A DNA stretch of 39,175 nt, taken from positions 1 through 39,175 of the forward strand of contig CAYHPW010000024.1 of the NCBI GenBank assembly GCA_964358645.1. The letters run 5' to 3'. Numbering within the stretch: the stretch's first letter is position 1; each line of letters opens with the position of its first letter. The DNA comes from JBBTDV01 sp038042605. Its GTDB lineage: Bacteria > Bdellovibrionota > UBA1018. Position numbers and translations under genes: made by a program. The notes beneath the pieces are model-generated. The model was not told the origin of the DNA. It saw only the letters and a list, made by a program, of their open reading frames with translations, and ran no database searches. Shown one piece after another: positions 13,422-22,050 of this stretch.

Positions 13422-14567
13422 ATGGCTTTGAAAGTTACACCCGTTGTTTCCAAACGGGAATGGAATGATTTCATAAGTCTTCCTTGGAATATTTATCTTA
13501 AGGACAGTAACTGGGTGCCTCCTCTTAAGATCGAAGTACGCGATATGCTTGATGTGAATAAGAATCCGTTTTTTCGCCACGCCAAGATGCACCCCTTATT
13601 AGCTTACAGTGATAATAAATGTGTTGGCCGGATCGTAGGGATAATTGACGACAATCATAATAAATTCCATTCGGAACAAACCGCTTTTTTTGGGTTTTTT
13701 GAATCAATTGACGACCAAAATGTTGCAAACGCTCTTTTTGAAGAAGTGGCCAAATGGGCGCTCTCGAAGGGTATGAATACAATCAGAGGACCCATGAGCC
13801 CAAGCACGAACCATGAATGCGGGCTTTTAGTTGAAGGATACGACGATTCTCCGGCTGTAATGATGCCCTATAATCCACTTTATTATGCGAAACTTTTTGA
13901 GTCGTGGGGGCTTGTGAAAGCTAAGGATCTTTTTGCATACAAGATCAGTAGGGGCGCCAAATTTTCAGAAAAACTTCTTGCCCAAGCTGAAAAGCTCAAA
14001 CAGAGCAGTGTAGTAAAATTTCGTTCTGTGAAGATGAAAGATTTTGGTGCCGAGGTTGACCGCATATTGAATATTTACAACGATGCTTGGGAGCAGAACT
14101 GGGGTTTTGTGCCAATGGAAGAGCTGGAGTTCCGCCATATGGCTAAGGACCTTAAGCTAATACTGGATCCTGAGCTCCTTCTGATCGCCGAAGTAAGGGG
14201 AGAGCCGGTTGGATTTGCCTTAGCTCTTCCGGATATTAATCAGGTTAAAAAGAAGATCAAGAATGGAAGGTTATTCCCAACTGGTTTAATAAAGTTACTT
14301 TGGTACTTGAAGGGGCCTGCACGACGAAGAGCCATCGATCGCTGTAGGATACTCACTTTGGGTATTAAAAAGGCCTATAGAGAATTTTCTATTGGGCCAC
14401 TTTTATATGCGGAATATTTAAATAGGGGTCCTGCGCGTGGTTATAAAGTTGGCGAGGCGTCTTGGATACTGGAAGATAACAAACCGATGAATCGCGCGCT
14501 TGAGCATATGTGCGGTAAACGCACGAAAGTTTATAGAATATACGATTGCAGCATAAACGCTTCATAA
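13422..14567 (+). CDS. GNAT-like acyltransferase, YghO-like
   Basis: This 381-aa protein opens with VTPVVSKREWNDFISLPWNIYLKDSNWVPP in shortened form (WVPPL near residue 30). It contains RIVGIIDDNHNKFH, GPMSPSTNHECGLLVEGYD and PYNPLYYAKLFESWGL, the signature of a conserved family related to E. coli YghO with an acyl-CoA N-acyltransferase fold. The C-terminal half carries a second GNAT-like region (LLLIAEVRGEPVGFALALPD). GGAG lies 9 bases before the ATG. It directly follows the serine palmitoyltransferase gene, so an N-acylation or other lipid step on the sphingoid base is plausible but unproven. Confidence 0.65.
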   Translation: MALKVTPVVSKREWNDFISLPWNIYLKDSNWVPPLKIEVRDMLDVNKNPFFRHAKMHPLLAYSDNKCVGRIVGIIDDNHNKFHSEQTAFFGFFESIDDQNVANALFEEVAKWALSKGMNTIRGPMSPSTNHECGLLVEGYDDSPAVMMPYNPLYYAKLFESWGLVKAKDLFAYKISRGAKFSEKLLAQAEKLKQSSVVKFRSVKMKDFGAEVDRILNIYNDAWEQNWGFVPMEELEFRHMAKDLKLILDPELLLIAEVRGEPVGFALALPDINQVKKKIKNGRLFPTGLIKLLWYLKGPARRRAIDRCRILTLGIKKAYREFSIGPLLYAEYLNRGPARGYKVGEASWILEDNKPMNRALEHMCGKRTKVYRIYDCSINAS

Positions 14568-14627
14568 AGAGTCTTTTGGCCAACTTTTTTCTCGACGGCA
14601 TATTTGTACTGGGAATAGACTTCGGAT

Positions 14628-15209
14628 ATGCGGATACTTGGTGTTGATCCAGGCTCCAGGCTTACCGGGTTTGGTTGTATCGATAGCACTGGAAATCACA
14701 TTGTTCATATCGCCAACGGGACTTTAAAACTTTCTAATACCAGCGGTAAGGCCACGATACCGTTGGAGGAGCGACTTTTTTCTATCTACACAGGATTATC
14801 AAAGGTGATTTGTACGTATAAGCCGGATGTTTTGGCCGTGGAAAAGGTTTTTTTTGCAAAGAATGCGGTGTCGGCTTTAAAGCTTGGACAAGCAAGAGGA
14901 GCAGTGATCCTGACAGGAATGATCCATTCTCTGAAGATTTTTGAATACAGCGCTACCGAAGTTAAACTTGTTGTCGTTGGACATGGGCAAGCGGGAAAAG
15001 ATAGGGTTGCAAGTGCGGTTAAGCTTTTATTGCGCTGCGGGGACTTTCCAACGGCAGATGCCTCTGATGGGCTTGCGTTAGCAATGTGTCATGCTTATAT
15101 GACTAAGATTGACTGGCTGGGCGTATCCGGCGGCAAAAAGAAGCGGCTGTCGCTGGCTGAATCTTTGGGTGTTGAATATGCTAAAAACAAGGTTGGTGAA
15201 TTTAGATGA
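14628..15209 (+). CDS. ruvC: Holliday junction resolvase RuvC
   Basis: This 193-aa protein begins MRILGVDPGSRLTGFG. The four RNase H-like catalytic acids are visible: Asp7, Glu72 (AVEKVFF), Asp144 and Asp147 (ADASDGLALAMCH). The family motif around VVVGHGQAGKDRVASAV matches. RuvC cuts Holliday junctions bound by RuvAB. Its stop overlaps the ruvA start by 4 bases, giving the order ruvC-ruvA-ruvB. The C-terminal basic tail after about residue 160 is a little longer than usual. Confidence 0.97.
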   Translation: MRILGVDPGSRLTGFGCIDSTGNHIVHIANGTLKLSNTSGKATIPLEERLFSIYTGLSKVICTYKPDVLAVEKVFFAKNAVSALKLGQARGAVILTGMIHSLKIFEYSATEVKLVVVGHGQAGKDRVASAVKLLLRCGDFPTADASDGLALAMCHAYMTKIDWLGVSGGKKKRLSLAESLGVEYAKNKVGEFR

Positions 15210-15871
15210 TAGGCTATCTTCAAGGAAAAGTTTTGTGGCAAGTAAAAGGACGTATGTTGGTTGGGATAGGCGGCGAGGGCTGCCTCGTTGGGTACAATGT
15301 CATTGTCCCACAAAATATTTCTTACAGTGGTTTTAATAAAGATATGCCGGTTGAGTTATTTATATACACACATGTGCGCGAAGATGCGCTTGATCTCTAT
15401 GGTTTTAAGACATCTATTGAAAAAGAGCTGTTCACCACTTTGCTAGGGGCAACCGGTGTAGGACCAAAGATGGCTATAGGTATAATGTCAGGGGCTGAAC
15501 CGCCACGTATAATCAATGCGATACTTGGGAGTGACAAGGAGTTTCTTACGCAAATTCCTGGTATTGGCAAGAAAACGGCTGAGCGTCTTGTGCTTGAACT
15601 CAAGGATTCATTAAAAAAGAAGGCAGACGAAGGGGTGATAACTGTTATGGGGGGAGAAATGGCAAATAAATCCCCTGCTAGTGCATATGCAATGGCTAAT
15701 TCATTTTCTGATTCAGGTTTTGTAAGAGATGCCAAGACCGCGTTAACCAGCCTTGGTTATAAAGAACAAGACGCGGCACGGATGATAAGTGATGTTATGA
15801 ATTTCCATAACGATACAACATTCGACACAGTTGAAGATCTGGTGAGAGCTGCCTTAAGAAGTGGTTTTTAA
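15206..15871 (+). CDS. ruvA: Holliday junction branch migration protein RuvA
   Basis: This 221-aa protein starts MIGYLQGKVLW. The N-terminal OB fold (about 1-65) is followed by two helix-hairpin-helix motifs, LLGATGVGPKMAIGIM and LTQIPGIGKKTAERLVLELK. After a flexible linker, the C-terminal domain III (about 170-221, ALTSLGYKEQDAARMI) binds RuvB. RuvA tetramers clamp the four-way junction and load RuvB. The start overlaps the ruvC stop (ATGA), and ruvB starts 14 bp after the stop. Confidence 0.97.
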   Translation: MIGYLQGKVLWQVKGRMLVGIGGEGCLVGYNVIVPQNISYSGFNKDMPVELFIYTHVREDALDLYGFKTSIEKELFTTLLGATGVGPKMAIGIMSGAEPPRIINAILGSDKEFLTQIPGIGKKTAERLVLELKDSLKKKADEGVITVMGGEMANKSPASAYAMANSFSDSGFVRDAKTALTSLGYKEQDAARMISDVMNFHNDTTFDTVEDLVRAALRSGF

Positions 15872-15885
15872 AGAAAGGTTTATTT

Positions 15886-16965
15886 GTGGATGAAATTGAC
15901 AGGGTTGTGAGCAGAAAACTTATGTCTGAACCCGCGGCTGGTTCCGGTCAGGCCGAGCTTTCTTTCGAAAAAAATCTTAGACCTGGATTTTTAAATGAGT
16001 ATGTCGGGCAGGAGAAAATTAAAGAGAAATTATCGTTGTTTATGGAAGCCGCCAGACAGCGAGGGGACGCATTGGATCATGTTTTGTTGGCTGGCCCTCC
16101 AGGACTAGGAAAAACAACGCTTGCCCATATTATAGCTCATGAAATGGGTAGCCAGATCCATGTCGTTACAGGTCCGAATGTGGAAAAAAAAGGTGATCTT
16201 GCCGCAGTGATGGCTAATCTCCAGCCACGGGATGTTTTGTTTATTGATGAAGTCCATCGCCTTCAAAAGAACGTAGAAGAGGTGCTTTACAGTGCAATGG
16301 AGGATTTTAAGCTTGACCTGATCATCGGCCAGGGACCCGCTGCAAGAACGATAAAGATCGACCTTCCTAAATTTACTCTTGTCGGTGCCACCACTAGAAC
16401 TGGTTTGTTATCCAGCCCCTTAAGGGATCGTTTTGGTGTGCAATTAAGGCTGGATTTTTATCCAGTTACGGAATTAGTTGATATCGTCAGGCGTTCAGCC
16501 GCAATTCTTGAAATAAAAATAGATGATGAAGGAGCTGATGAAATCGCTAAGCGGTCACGCGGGACCCCTCGTGTTGCAAACAGGCTTCTCAGGCGGGTGC
16601 GTGATTTTGCCCAAGTTAAGAGTTTTAAGTCCAAACAGGTTTTAGTGACGGTAATTATCAACAGGGAGAATGCAAAAGAGGCGCTTGCTCTTTTGGAAGT
16701 AGATGAGCGAGGGTTAGATCTTTTAGACCGCAAGCTTCTCATGACGATCATTGATAAGTTTGAAGGTGGTCCGGTAGGAATCGATACACTTTCATCAGCT
16801 TTGGGAGAAGAGCGTGATACACTTGAAGAAGTGTGCGAACCCTATCTGATCCAAGAAGGGCTCTTAAAAAGAACAGCGCGAGGACGTATGGCTACGCGGC
16901 TCTCATATGAACATCTTGGCATCGAATGGAGTAGCGCTAGTTCGGTTCAAGAAACACTTTTTTAG
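15886..16965 (+). CDS. ruvB: Holliday junction helicase motor RuvB
   Basis: This 359-aa AAA+ ATPase begins at GTG 15886 (AGAAAGG upstream). Walker A is GPPGLGKTTLA (70-80), Walker B is LFIDEVHRL, sensor 1 is LVGATTRTGLLSSPLRDRFG and the C-terminal winged helix contains FEGGPVGIDTLSSALGEERDT. These are diagnostic for RuvB. The hexamer drives branch migration of the RuvA-bound junction. The N-terminal about 25 residues before LRPGFLNEYVGQ are variable, as is common. It is the last gene of the ruv run; 276 bp without a gene follow. Confidence 0.97.
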   Translation: MDEIDRVVSRKLMSEPAAGSGQAELSFEKNLRPGFLNEYVGQEKIKEKLSLFMEAARQRGDALDHVLLAGPPGLGKTTLAHIIAHEMGSQIHVVTGPNVEKKGDLAAVMANLQPRDVLFIDEVHRLQKNVEEVLYSAMEDFKLDLIIGQGPAARTIKIDLPKFTLVGATTRTGLLSSPLRDRFGVQLRLDFYPVTELVDIVRRSAAILEIKIDDEGADEIAKRSRGTPRVANRLLRRVRDFAQVKSFKSKQVLVTVIINRENAKEALALLEVDERGLDLLDRKLLMTIIDKFEGGPVGIDTLSSALGEERDTLEEVCEPYLIQEGLLKRTARGRMATRLSYEHLGIEWSSASSVQETLF

Positions 16966-17021
16966 CAAGTTACCCTATTGAAATTTATCGTGTTGTAATG
17001 AACACACCCACTGTCCTGATA

Positions 17022-17037
17022 TGTGACTTAAATCACA
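17022..17037. promoter_or_regulatory. Perfect CRP/FNR-superfamily-type palindrome before lpxC
   Basis: TGTGA-cttaaa-TCACA has both half sites perfect and a 6-bp spacer, as in the E. coli CRP consensus. It lies 205 bp upstream of the lpxC start and about 46 bp before the candidate lpxC -35 box, an activator-like location. A Crp-like regulator is not in the window. Confidence 0.5.
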
Positions 17038-17082
17038 CATATATATTGTTTTGACGTTATAGCTCAATGCGCTAATTATTTG

Positions 17083-17111
17083 TTGACTAAAAAAACATAG
17101 CTTGCTAGTAC
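17083..17111 (+). promoter_or_regulatory. Candidate sigma-70 promoter of lpxC
   Basis: TTGACT (17083-17088), a 17-bp spacer and TAGTAC (17106-17111). The -35 box matches 5 of 6; the -10 is weak. A second possibility is TTTACA near 17183. Either would transcribe lpxC, which has a GGGAG site before its ATG. Confidence 0.3.
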
Positions 17112-17241
17112 GCTGATAAGATTACTAAAAAGCAATACGCGTCGCAATATATATTAGTGTTGCTAGTAGTTTTTGCGTCTTGTTTACACGTCGGGCATAA
17201 GCCTTGCTGTATCAGTGATGAATAATTACCAAGGGAGATAA

Positions 17242-18168
17242 ATGTTTTTTCAAAAGACACTAAAAAATGCCGTTAAATTAACAGGAGTAGGTCTTCACTC
17301 TGGTGATGAGCTCACTGTAACGCTTAAACCGGCTAACCCGAACAATGGGATTGTTTTTGTCAGAACCGATCTACCTGGTATGTCTTTGGTAGAAGCAAAT
17401 TACCGCAATGTTATAGGGACACAGCTGGCGACATCTATCGGTCACGGGAAAGTTTCTATAGGTACGATAGAACATCTAATGGCAGCTTTTTATTTATTAG
17501 AAATTGATAATGCCATTGTTGAAATCAATGGACCTGAAATTCCTATTCTCGATGGGAGTGCATATTCGTTTTGTGAAGCCATAGTTTCAGCGGGCATTGA
17601 AACGCAATTCAGTGTTAGGCCTTATCTTGTTTTGCGCCGGACGGTGGAAGTGATAACCGGCGATAAGGTCGCTATCGCTCAGCCAGCAAAAAGACTTGAA
17701 ATCAGGAGCTCGATTCAATGGAGCCATCCCATAATTGGATATCAAGAGTTTTGTTATTCAGAAGGCGAGACGCATTTTTCTCAAGTGGCTCCTGCAAGGA
17801 CATTTGGGTTCTTGCGTGATGTCGAGGCATTGAAAAAGACTGGTCTTATCCGTGGTGGCTCGCTGGATAATGCCATAGTTTTGGATGATGTATCTGTTGT
17901 AAATCCAGGTGGACTTCGCTTCCAAGATGAGTTTGTAAGACATAAAGTATTGGATGCTCTTGGGGATATTAAATTGGCAGGGTTTCCGGTAAGGGCTCAT
18001 ATAGTTTTGCATAAATCGGGACATGATCTGCATAACCAGTTGCTGGCGGCTGTTTTGAGGGATCCGGCGAATTATGAGATTGTAGGTAGCTCTTTAAGAA
18101 CAGAGCGTCGTCGCGCAGCCATTATCAGAACTGCTCTTGCTACTGGTCGCTTGGCCGCAAGCGTATAA
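17242..18168 (+). CDS. lpxC: UDP-3-O-acyl-N-acetylglucosamine deacetylase LpxC
   Basis: This 308-aa protein begins FQKTLKNAVKLTGVGLHSG, the standard LpxC opening. The zinc ligands are His78 (TIEHLMAA, with Glu77 next to it), His234 and Asp238 (FVRHKVLDALGD); the catalytic base region has His261 (KSGHDLHN). PARTFGF and GGSLDNAIV motifs are also present. LpxC performs the committed step of lipid A synthesis on the inner face of the cytoplasmic membrane, removing the N-acetyl group. It proves a Gram-negative envelope. GGGAG is 5 bases before the ATG. The FlaG-like and LpxH-like genes follow in the same direction. Confidence 0.97.
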   Translation: MFFQKTLKNAVKLTGVGLHSGDELTVTLKPANPNNGIVFVRTDLPGMSLVEANYRNVIGTQLATSIGHGKVSIGTIEHLMAAFYLLEIDNAIVEINGPEIPILDGSAYSFCEAIVSAGIETQFSVRPYLVLRRTVEVITGDKVAIAQPAKRLEIRSSIQWSHPIIGYQEFCYSEGETHFSQVAPARTFGFLRDVEALKKTGLIRGGSLDNAIVLDDVSVVNPGGLRFQDEFVRHKVLDALGDIKLAGFPVRAHIVLHKSGHDLHNQLLAAVLRDPANYEIVGSSLRTERRRAAIIRTALATGRLAASV

Positions 18169-18258
18169 ATTACTAACACTTTGACCGTTTTAATTGGTTT
18201 GTATAAAATCTCCTAAGATTTTAATGACATGTACAAATTAATGTTAAGTCATGTAATT

Positions 18259-18266
18259 GCCGATAA
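18259..18266 (+). promoter_or_regulatory. Sigma-28 (FliA) type -10 box before FlaG-like gene
   Basis: GCCGATAA is identical to the -10 consensus of flagellar sigma-28 promoters. A possible -35 (TAAT, 16 bp upstream) is only partial. The predicted start site near 18273 would leave a short leader holding the AGGAG site (18274-18278). This box overlaps the TTG that a long reading frame would use as start, so the true start must be downstream. Confidence 0.55.
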
Positions 18267-18289
18267 CTTTATTAGGAGAGGCTCAATCC

Positions 18290-18673
18290 GTGAGGGTCAA
18301 CCCACTCAGAGAAGCATTACAAATGATAAACTCGGTCCATGAGGAATCCGGGAATCACAAGCGCAATAAGCACGAGGAAAATTCACAAAAAGACTCTAAA
18401 GACCAGGAAACACCCCAACAAAATGAACAAGTTTTCCATGTAAGTGAAGAAAAAGTCGGCCAGGCCATAGAGTCATTTCAGTCAGATTCCCAGGCAAAAG
18501 CAAACGGGTTAAATGCCAACGTTGTTGGTTATGGCCCCGGCTTAAAAGTGCTTTTAAAGGACAATCAAGGGGCAATTGTCAGAGAGCTTACCGGCGAAGA
18601 ATTCGTTAAATTACGCGAGACAACTTCTCGTGACGGCCGGACCCGTGGAAAAATTCTTGATAAGAAGCTCTAA
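18290..18673 (+). CDS. FlaG-like flagellar protein (probable)
   Basis: This 127-aa protein starts at GTG 18290 (MRVNPLREALQMIN) behind AGGAGAGG. The middle (about residues 20-65) is a hydrophilic, disordered stretch rich in Gln, Asn, Lys and Glu. The C-terminal part, LKVLLKDNQGAIVRELTGEEF, has the shape of FlaG domains: a strand, a turn, a strand, and then a hydrophobic helix leading into KLRE. The upstream sigma-28-type box and the flagellar genes farther on support a flagellar role. FlaG proteins influence filament length or filament assembly. Sequence similarity is weak, so the name is tentative. It lies between two lipid A genes. Confidence 0.5.
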   Translation: MRVNPLREALQMINSVHEESGNHKRNKHEENSQKDSKDQETPQQNEQVFHVSEEKVGQAIESFQSDSQAKANGLNANVVGYGPGLKVLLKDNQGAIVRELTGEEFVKLRETTSRDGRTRGKILDKKL

Positions 18674-18696
18674 TAGCAGTTAATTCTATTTAATCG

Positions 18697-19446
18697 ATGA
18701 ATTTATTTATTATTTCCGATTTGCATCTGAAGGTCACCGATGAGCCGTTGTATGGTTCGTTGCTCACCATTCTTAAAGAGCGTTGTAATGATGGCGATAT
18801 CATTGTTCTTGCTGGTGACTTGTTTGATGTTTTTATAGGTACGAAACATATTTTTACGGATTGCTTCAAGGAGTTTATAGAAGCTGTAAGGATAGCGACA
18901 GCTCGCGGCGCCAAGGTACATTACATCGAAGGTAATCATGATTTTTTCATGCGAAACGCTTTTAGGGATCTCAAAGGATTTGTTGCACATGCGAGGAGTT
19001 TTACCGTTGAAATAGAAGGGAAAAGATTTTTTGTCGCGCACGGGGATACTGTCGATAAATCAGCCTATTTCTATCGTGGGCTTCGGTTGTTATTAAGAAG
19101 TTCTTTGATGCGTATGATAAGTGCGGTGACACCAGGTGCATTCATAAGAGCTATTGGCGAAGCCGCTTCCCGTAGAGGTCGAGCCAAGCGTCCTGTGGTG
19201 TCTGATGATCTTCCGCCTGCGGTACGTGAAAATATGAGAAGGATGTTCCGTAATTTCGCGGTGGAAAAAATAAGCAGCGGGTATGATTTTGTAGCATTAG
19301 GGCATTGCCATGATCCGGATGAAATGATTTTTAAGATAGGTGACAGGTCCGGCCAATACATAAATGTTGGCTATCCTCGCGTTCATGGTACGTTCCTGCT
19401 CTGGAGAGTTGGTGATGAAAAAATACGGCGGGAACCATTACCATAG
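18697..19446 (+). CDS. lpxH: UDP-2,3-diacylglucosamine hydrolase, LpxH-like
   Basis: This 249-aa calcineurin-like phosphoesterase has metal-site motifs ISDLH (Asp8, His10), GDLFD (Asp41), GNHD (Asn80, His81), VAHGD (His115) and GHCHDPDE. The insert region (about 120-190) and the VGYPRVHG end fit the LpxH branch, which cleaves the pyrophosphate of UDP-diacylglucosamine to give lipid X on the cytoplasmic membrane surface. Its position one gene after lpxC supports this function. The start is 23 bp after the FlaG-like stop. It ends 14 bp before the convergent recN stop. Other UDP-phosphoesterases (LpxG/LpxI type) are less similar in motif order. Confidence 0.8.
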   Translation: MNLFIISDLHLKVTDEPLYGSLLTILKERCNDGDIIVLAGDLFDVFIGTKHIFTDCFKEFIEAVRIATARGAKVHYIEGNHDFFMRNAFRDLKGFVAHARSFTVEIEGKRFFVAHGDTVDKSAYFYRGLRLLLRSSLMRMISAVTPGAFIRAIGEAASRRGRAKRPVVSDDLPPAVRENMRRMFRNFAVEKISSGYDFVALGHCHDPDEMIFKIGDRSGQYINVGYPRVHGTFLLWRVGDEKIRREPLP

Positions 19447-19460
19447 AGGATTTGTCGCTG

Positions 19461-21134
19461 CTATTGCGCTAACTCTAGCAATTCAGATGCGGTATCCAGT
19501 GTTTTCTTGGTGGGGTGAGAGCCGCCAAGCATCCTAGCTATTTCTGTGCGTCTTTGTGATTGATTCAATGCCATTATTTCTGTGATGGTTCTTTTGTTTT
19601 TTTCTGATTTTTTAACCGCGATGTGATGATTGGCAAATGATGCGACTTGAGGGAGGTGGGTGATACAGATCACCTGATTGTATTTTGCCACTGATTTAAG
19701 TTTTTTCCCAACTTGAAAAGCGGTTTGGCCTCCTATACCGGCATCGATTTCGTCAAACAGATATACCCCGATACCGCCATGATCCGCAATGACACTACGT
19801 ATGGCAAGCATGATTCTTGAGAGTTCGCCGCCAGACGCTATACGGCCTATCGGCAGTGATGGTTCACCGAGATTTGTCTGTATGGTGAACATTATTTGCT
19901 CTGCTCCAAATTCATTCCAGTTTTCTATATCTAGTTTGTTTATTATCTTGGCTTCAAAGGTTGCTTCGGTCATTTGTAACTGTCTTAGTTCGGCTGTAAC
20001 CGCATTAGAAAATTTCTTGGCCGATATTTGTCTTAAAGGTGTAAGAGTTCTTGCGGATCGCAGGAAGTTCTCTTTGCTTTCCGCTAAATTCGTTGAATTA
20101 GTCGAAAGCATTGTTTCGTGATCCACCATAGATGAGAGTTCCGCTTCTAGCCCATTAAGGTGTTCAAGCATATCTTGTACAGTCCGGCCATATTTACGCT
20201 TTAAATCTGTTATTTGTGCTAATCTTTCCTGCACTGATTGAAGGCGATCCGGGTTTGCCTCAATCTGGTGATAATATCGATTCAAAAGCGCTATTGATTC
20301 TTCTGCTTCAGCAGAAAGGGTTTCAAAAATTCCACGGATATTATCGCATGAGCCATCAAGCTGGGAGAGCGCTTTGGCGCGGGCTAATATCGCTTGTATT
20401 GAATTTAGAAGACCGTTTTCCTCATCTTGAAGAAGCTGGATGATGGCATTTGCGGCTTGCGCACGTGTTTCTGCTGACTGAAGCAATTGCTTTTCAGTCA
20501 TTATGGTTTCATCCTCATTAGGGATCAAATTTGCCGCGCGCAATTCATTAACTTGGAATTCAAGGAAATCTTTTTTCTTGGCTAGTTCTGCTCGGTCGGC
20601 AACCAGTTTGAGATTTTTCTCATGCAGGCTTTTGTATGAGTAAAACAATGCGCCCATTTCTGCAGCTTGTACCGTGAGTCCGCCGAAGCGATCCACAAGC
20701 TCCAGTTGTATGGCTGGCTTTAATAATGATTGATGTTCATGCTGGCTGCAAAGATCTACCAGGCCATCACAAAGTTTTTGCAGATGTGATACTTGAGCCA
20801 GTTCCCCGTTGATATAGGCTCTATTTTTGCCGGAACGGCTTATGGTTCGCTTAATGATAAGTTCCTGTGATTCTGAATTGAACCCCAAATCCGTCAATCT
20901 TTTTTCAACCCACGCAAATTTTGAGATATCAAACAACCCCTGAATAACGGCTTCGTCACTGCCAGAGCGAATAAGCTCAGGGCTGATTCTTCCTCCGAGA
21001 ATGACAGCGATGGCTTCTATTATTATTGATTTACCAGCACCGGTCTCTCCGGAAATAATATTCAAGCCTGGTTTTAATATGATTTCGGTGGAATCTATTA
21101 ATGCAAAATTTTTTATTAATAAGGAGTCAAGCAC
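19461..21134 (-). CDS. recN: DNA repair protein RecN
   Basis: This 557-aa SMC-like ATPase begins MLDSLLIKNFALIDS and has Walker A GETGAGKS (29-36). A long central coiled coil follows (about 155-370), then the ABC signature RIASGGELSRIMLA and Walker B VYLFDEIDAGIGG, with the IDEID/CITHLPQVASFA sensor region. RecN acts in double-strand break repair and damage response, tethering DNA ends. It begins 5 bp after the nadK stop, in the same direction, an arrangement common in bacteria. No damage-response operator is seen in the short gap. Confidence 0.95.
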   Translation of the reverse strand: MLDSLLIKNFALIDSTEIILKPGLNIISGETGAGKSIIIEAIAVILGGRISPELIRSGSDEAVIQGLFDISKFAWVEKRLTDLGFNSESQELIIKRTISRSGKNRAYINGELAQVSHLQKLCDGLVDLCSQHEHQSLLKPAIQLELVDRFGGLTVQAAEMGALFYSYKSLHEKNLKLVADRAELAKKKDFLEFQVNELRAANLIPNEDETIMTEKQLLQSAETRAQAANAIIQLLQDEENGLLNSIQAILARAKALSQLDGSCDNIRGIFETLSAEAEESIALLNRYYHQIEANPDRLQSVQERLAQITDLKRKYGRTVQDMLEHLNGLEAELSSMVDHETMLSTNSTNLAESKENFLRSARTLTPLRQISAKKFSNAVTAELRQLQMTEATFEAKIINKLDIENWNEFGAEQIMFTIQTNLGEPSLPIGRIASGGELSRIMLAIRSVIADHGGIGVYLFDEIDAGIGGQTAFQVGKKLKSVAKYNQVICITHLPQVASFANHHIAVKKSEKNKRTITEIMALNQSQRRTEIARMLGGSHPTKKTLDTASELLELAQ

Positions 21135-21139
21135 GATGT

Positions 21140-22024
21140 TTAATTCCGTATCCCAAACTTAAGTTTTTCCCTGAGTAAACTGAAATAATCACGCGTAGGT
21201 GAAGAGACCAGTTTTAATGGATGTTTTTTAAATTTCTGCACGATAACAACATCTTTTTCTCTCATTTCGATGGCGTCCTGACCATCCAGCGTGAGTAATA
21301 CATGTCTTGGCTCCTTTACGCGTATTTCTATTATCGCATTATCTGATAAAACAAGCGGGCGCTGGGTCAGGGTATGCGGGCAAATCGGCGTCATTACAAT
21401 CGCGCTGAGAGGGGGCTCAATGATGGGACCGCCGGCAGCAAGAGAATAAGCGGTTGATCCGGTCGGTGTGCTGACTATCAAGCCATCAGCGCGCACATCA
21501 TGGACCCATTTCCCGTTTACCGACACCTGGATGTTTATTATTCTTGCTATAGCTCCTTTTGCTACCACAACGTCGTTTATGACGGGACATCGGATTATTT
21601 TTTCTTTATCGCGTTTTAACATGACATTGAGCATTGATCGTTTACTGATTGGCGGTAAATTTCCAGCCAACATACCGCGAATGGTTTCAATCGCCTCGGT
21701 TTGTTTTATTTCCGTTAAAAACCCAAGCTGGCCCATGTTTATACCCATAATTGGTATGCTTTTGTTTTTCATCATCCGGGCTATGCTTAACAGAGTTCCG
21801 TCACCGCCAAGGACTACTATAAAATCAGTTGAGCCTGGCATATCTTCTTTTTTAAGCAACGGGATACGGGTTTTAAGTTCTTTTGAAAGTTTTTCGGCGA
21901 TTTTTCTGCTTGTTATATCAAAAAAAGGTTTTGAACCACTCGAGTAAACAAATTTTGCCAGCTCGGAAGCGAATGATGCGGCGTGAATATCTAGATGTTT
22001 TATAACAAAGCCTATTTTTTTCAT
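21140..22024 (-). CDS. nadK: NAD kinase
   Basis: This 294-aa protein carries the diagnostic GGDGTLL motif (VVLGGDGTLLSIARMM), the NMGQLGFLTE strand, NDVVVAKG and the GSTAYSLAAGGPII nucleotide site. All are characteristic of NadK, which phosphorylates NAD to NADP in the cytoplasm. Length and motif spacing are normal. It is followed by recN and preceded, 26 bp upstream, by an unidentified gene that ends the flagellar/glycosyltransferase run. A basic N-terminal region (KKIGFVIKHLD) starts the Rossmann-like fold. Confidence 0.95.
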   Translation of the reverse strand: MKKIGFVIKHLDIHAASFASELAKFVYSSGSKPFFDITSRKIAEKLSKELKTRIPLLKKEDMPGSTDFIVVLGGDGTLLSIARMMKNKSIPIMGINMGQLGFLTEIKQTEAIETIRGMLAGNLPPISKRSMLNVMLKRDKEKIIRCPVINDVVVAKGAIARIINIQVSVNGKWVHDVRADGLIVSTPTGSTAYSLAAGGPIIEPPLSAIVMTPICPHTLTQRPLVLSDNAIIEIRVKEPRHVLLTLDGQDAIEMREKDVVIVQKFKKHPLKLVSSPTRDYFSLLREKLKFGIRN

Positions 22025-22050
22025 CTGGCCGTCCTATAATGTTGATGACA

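Noticed and set aside
18200..18225. AAAATCT/AGATTTT hairpin after lpxC as a terminator
   Set aside because: The stem is 7 bp and AT-only in strength, and there is no following T-run.
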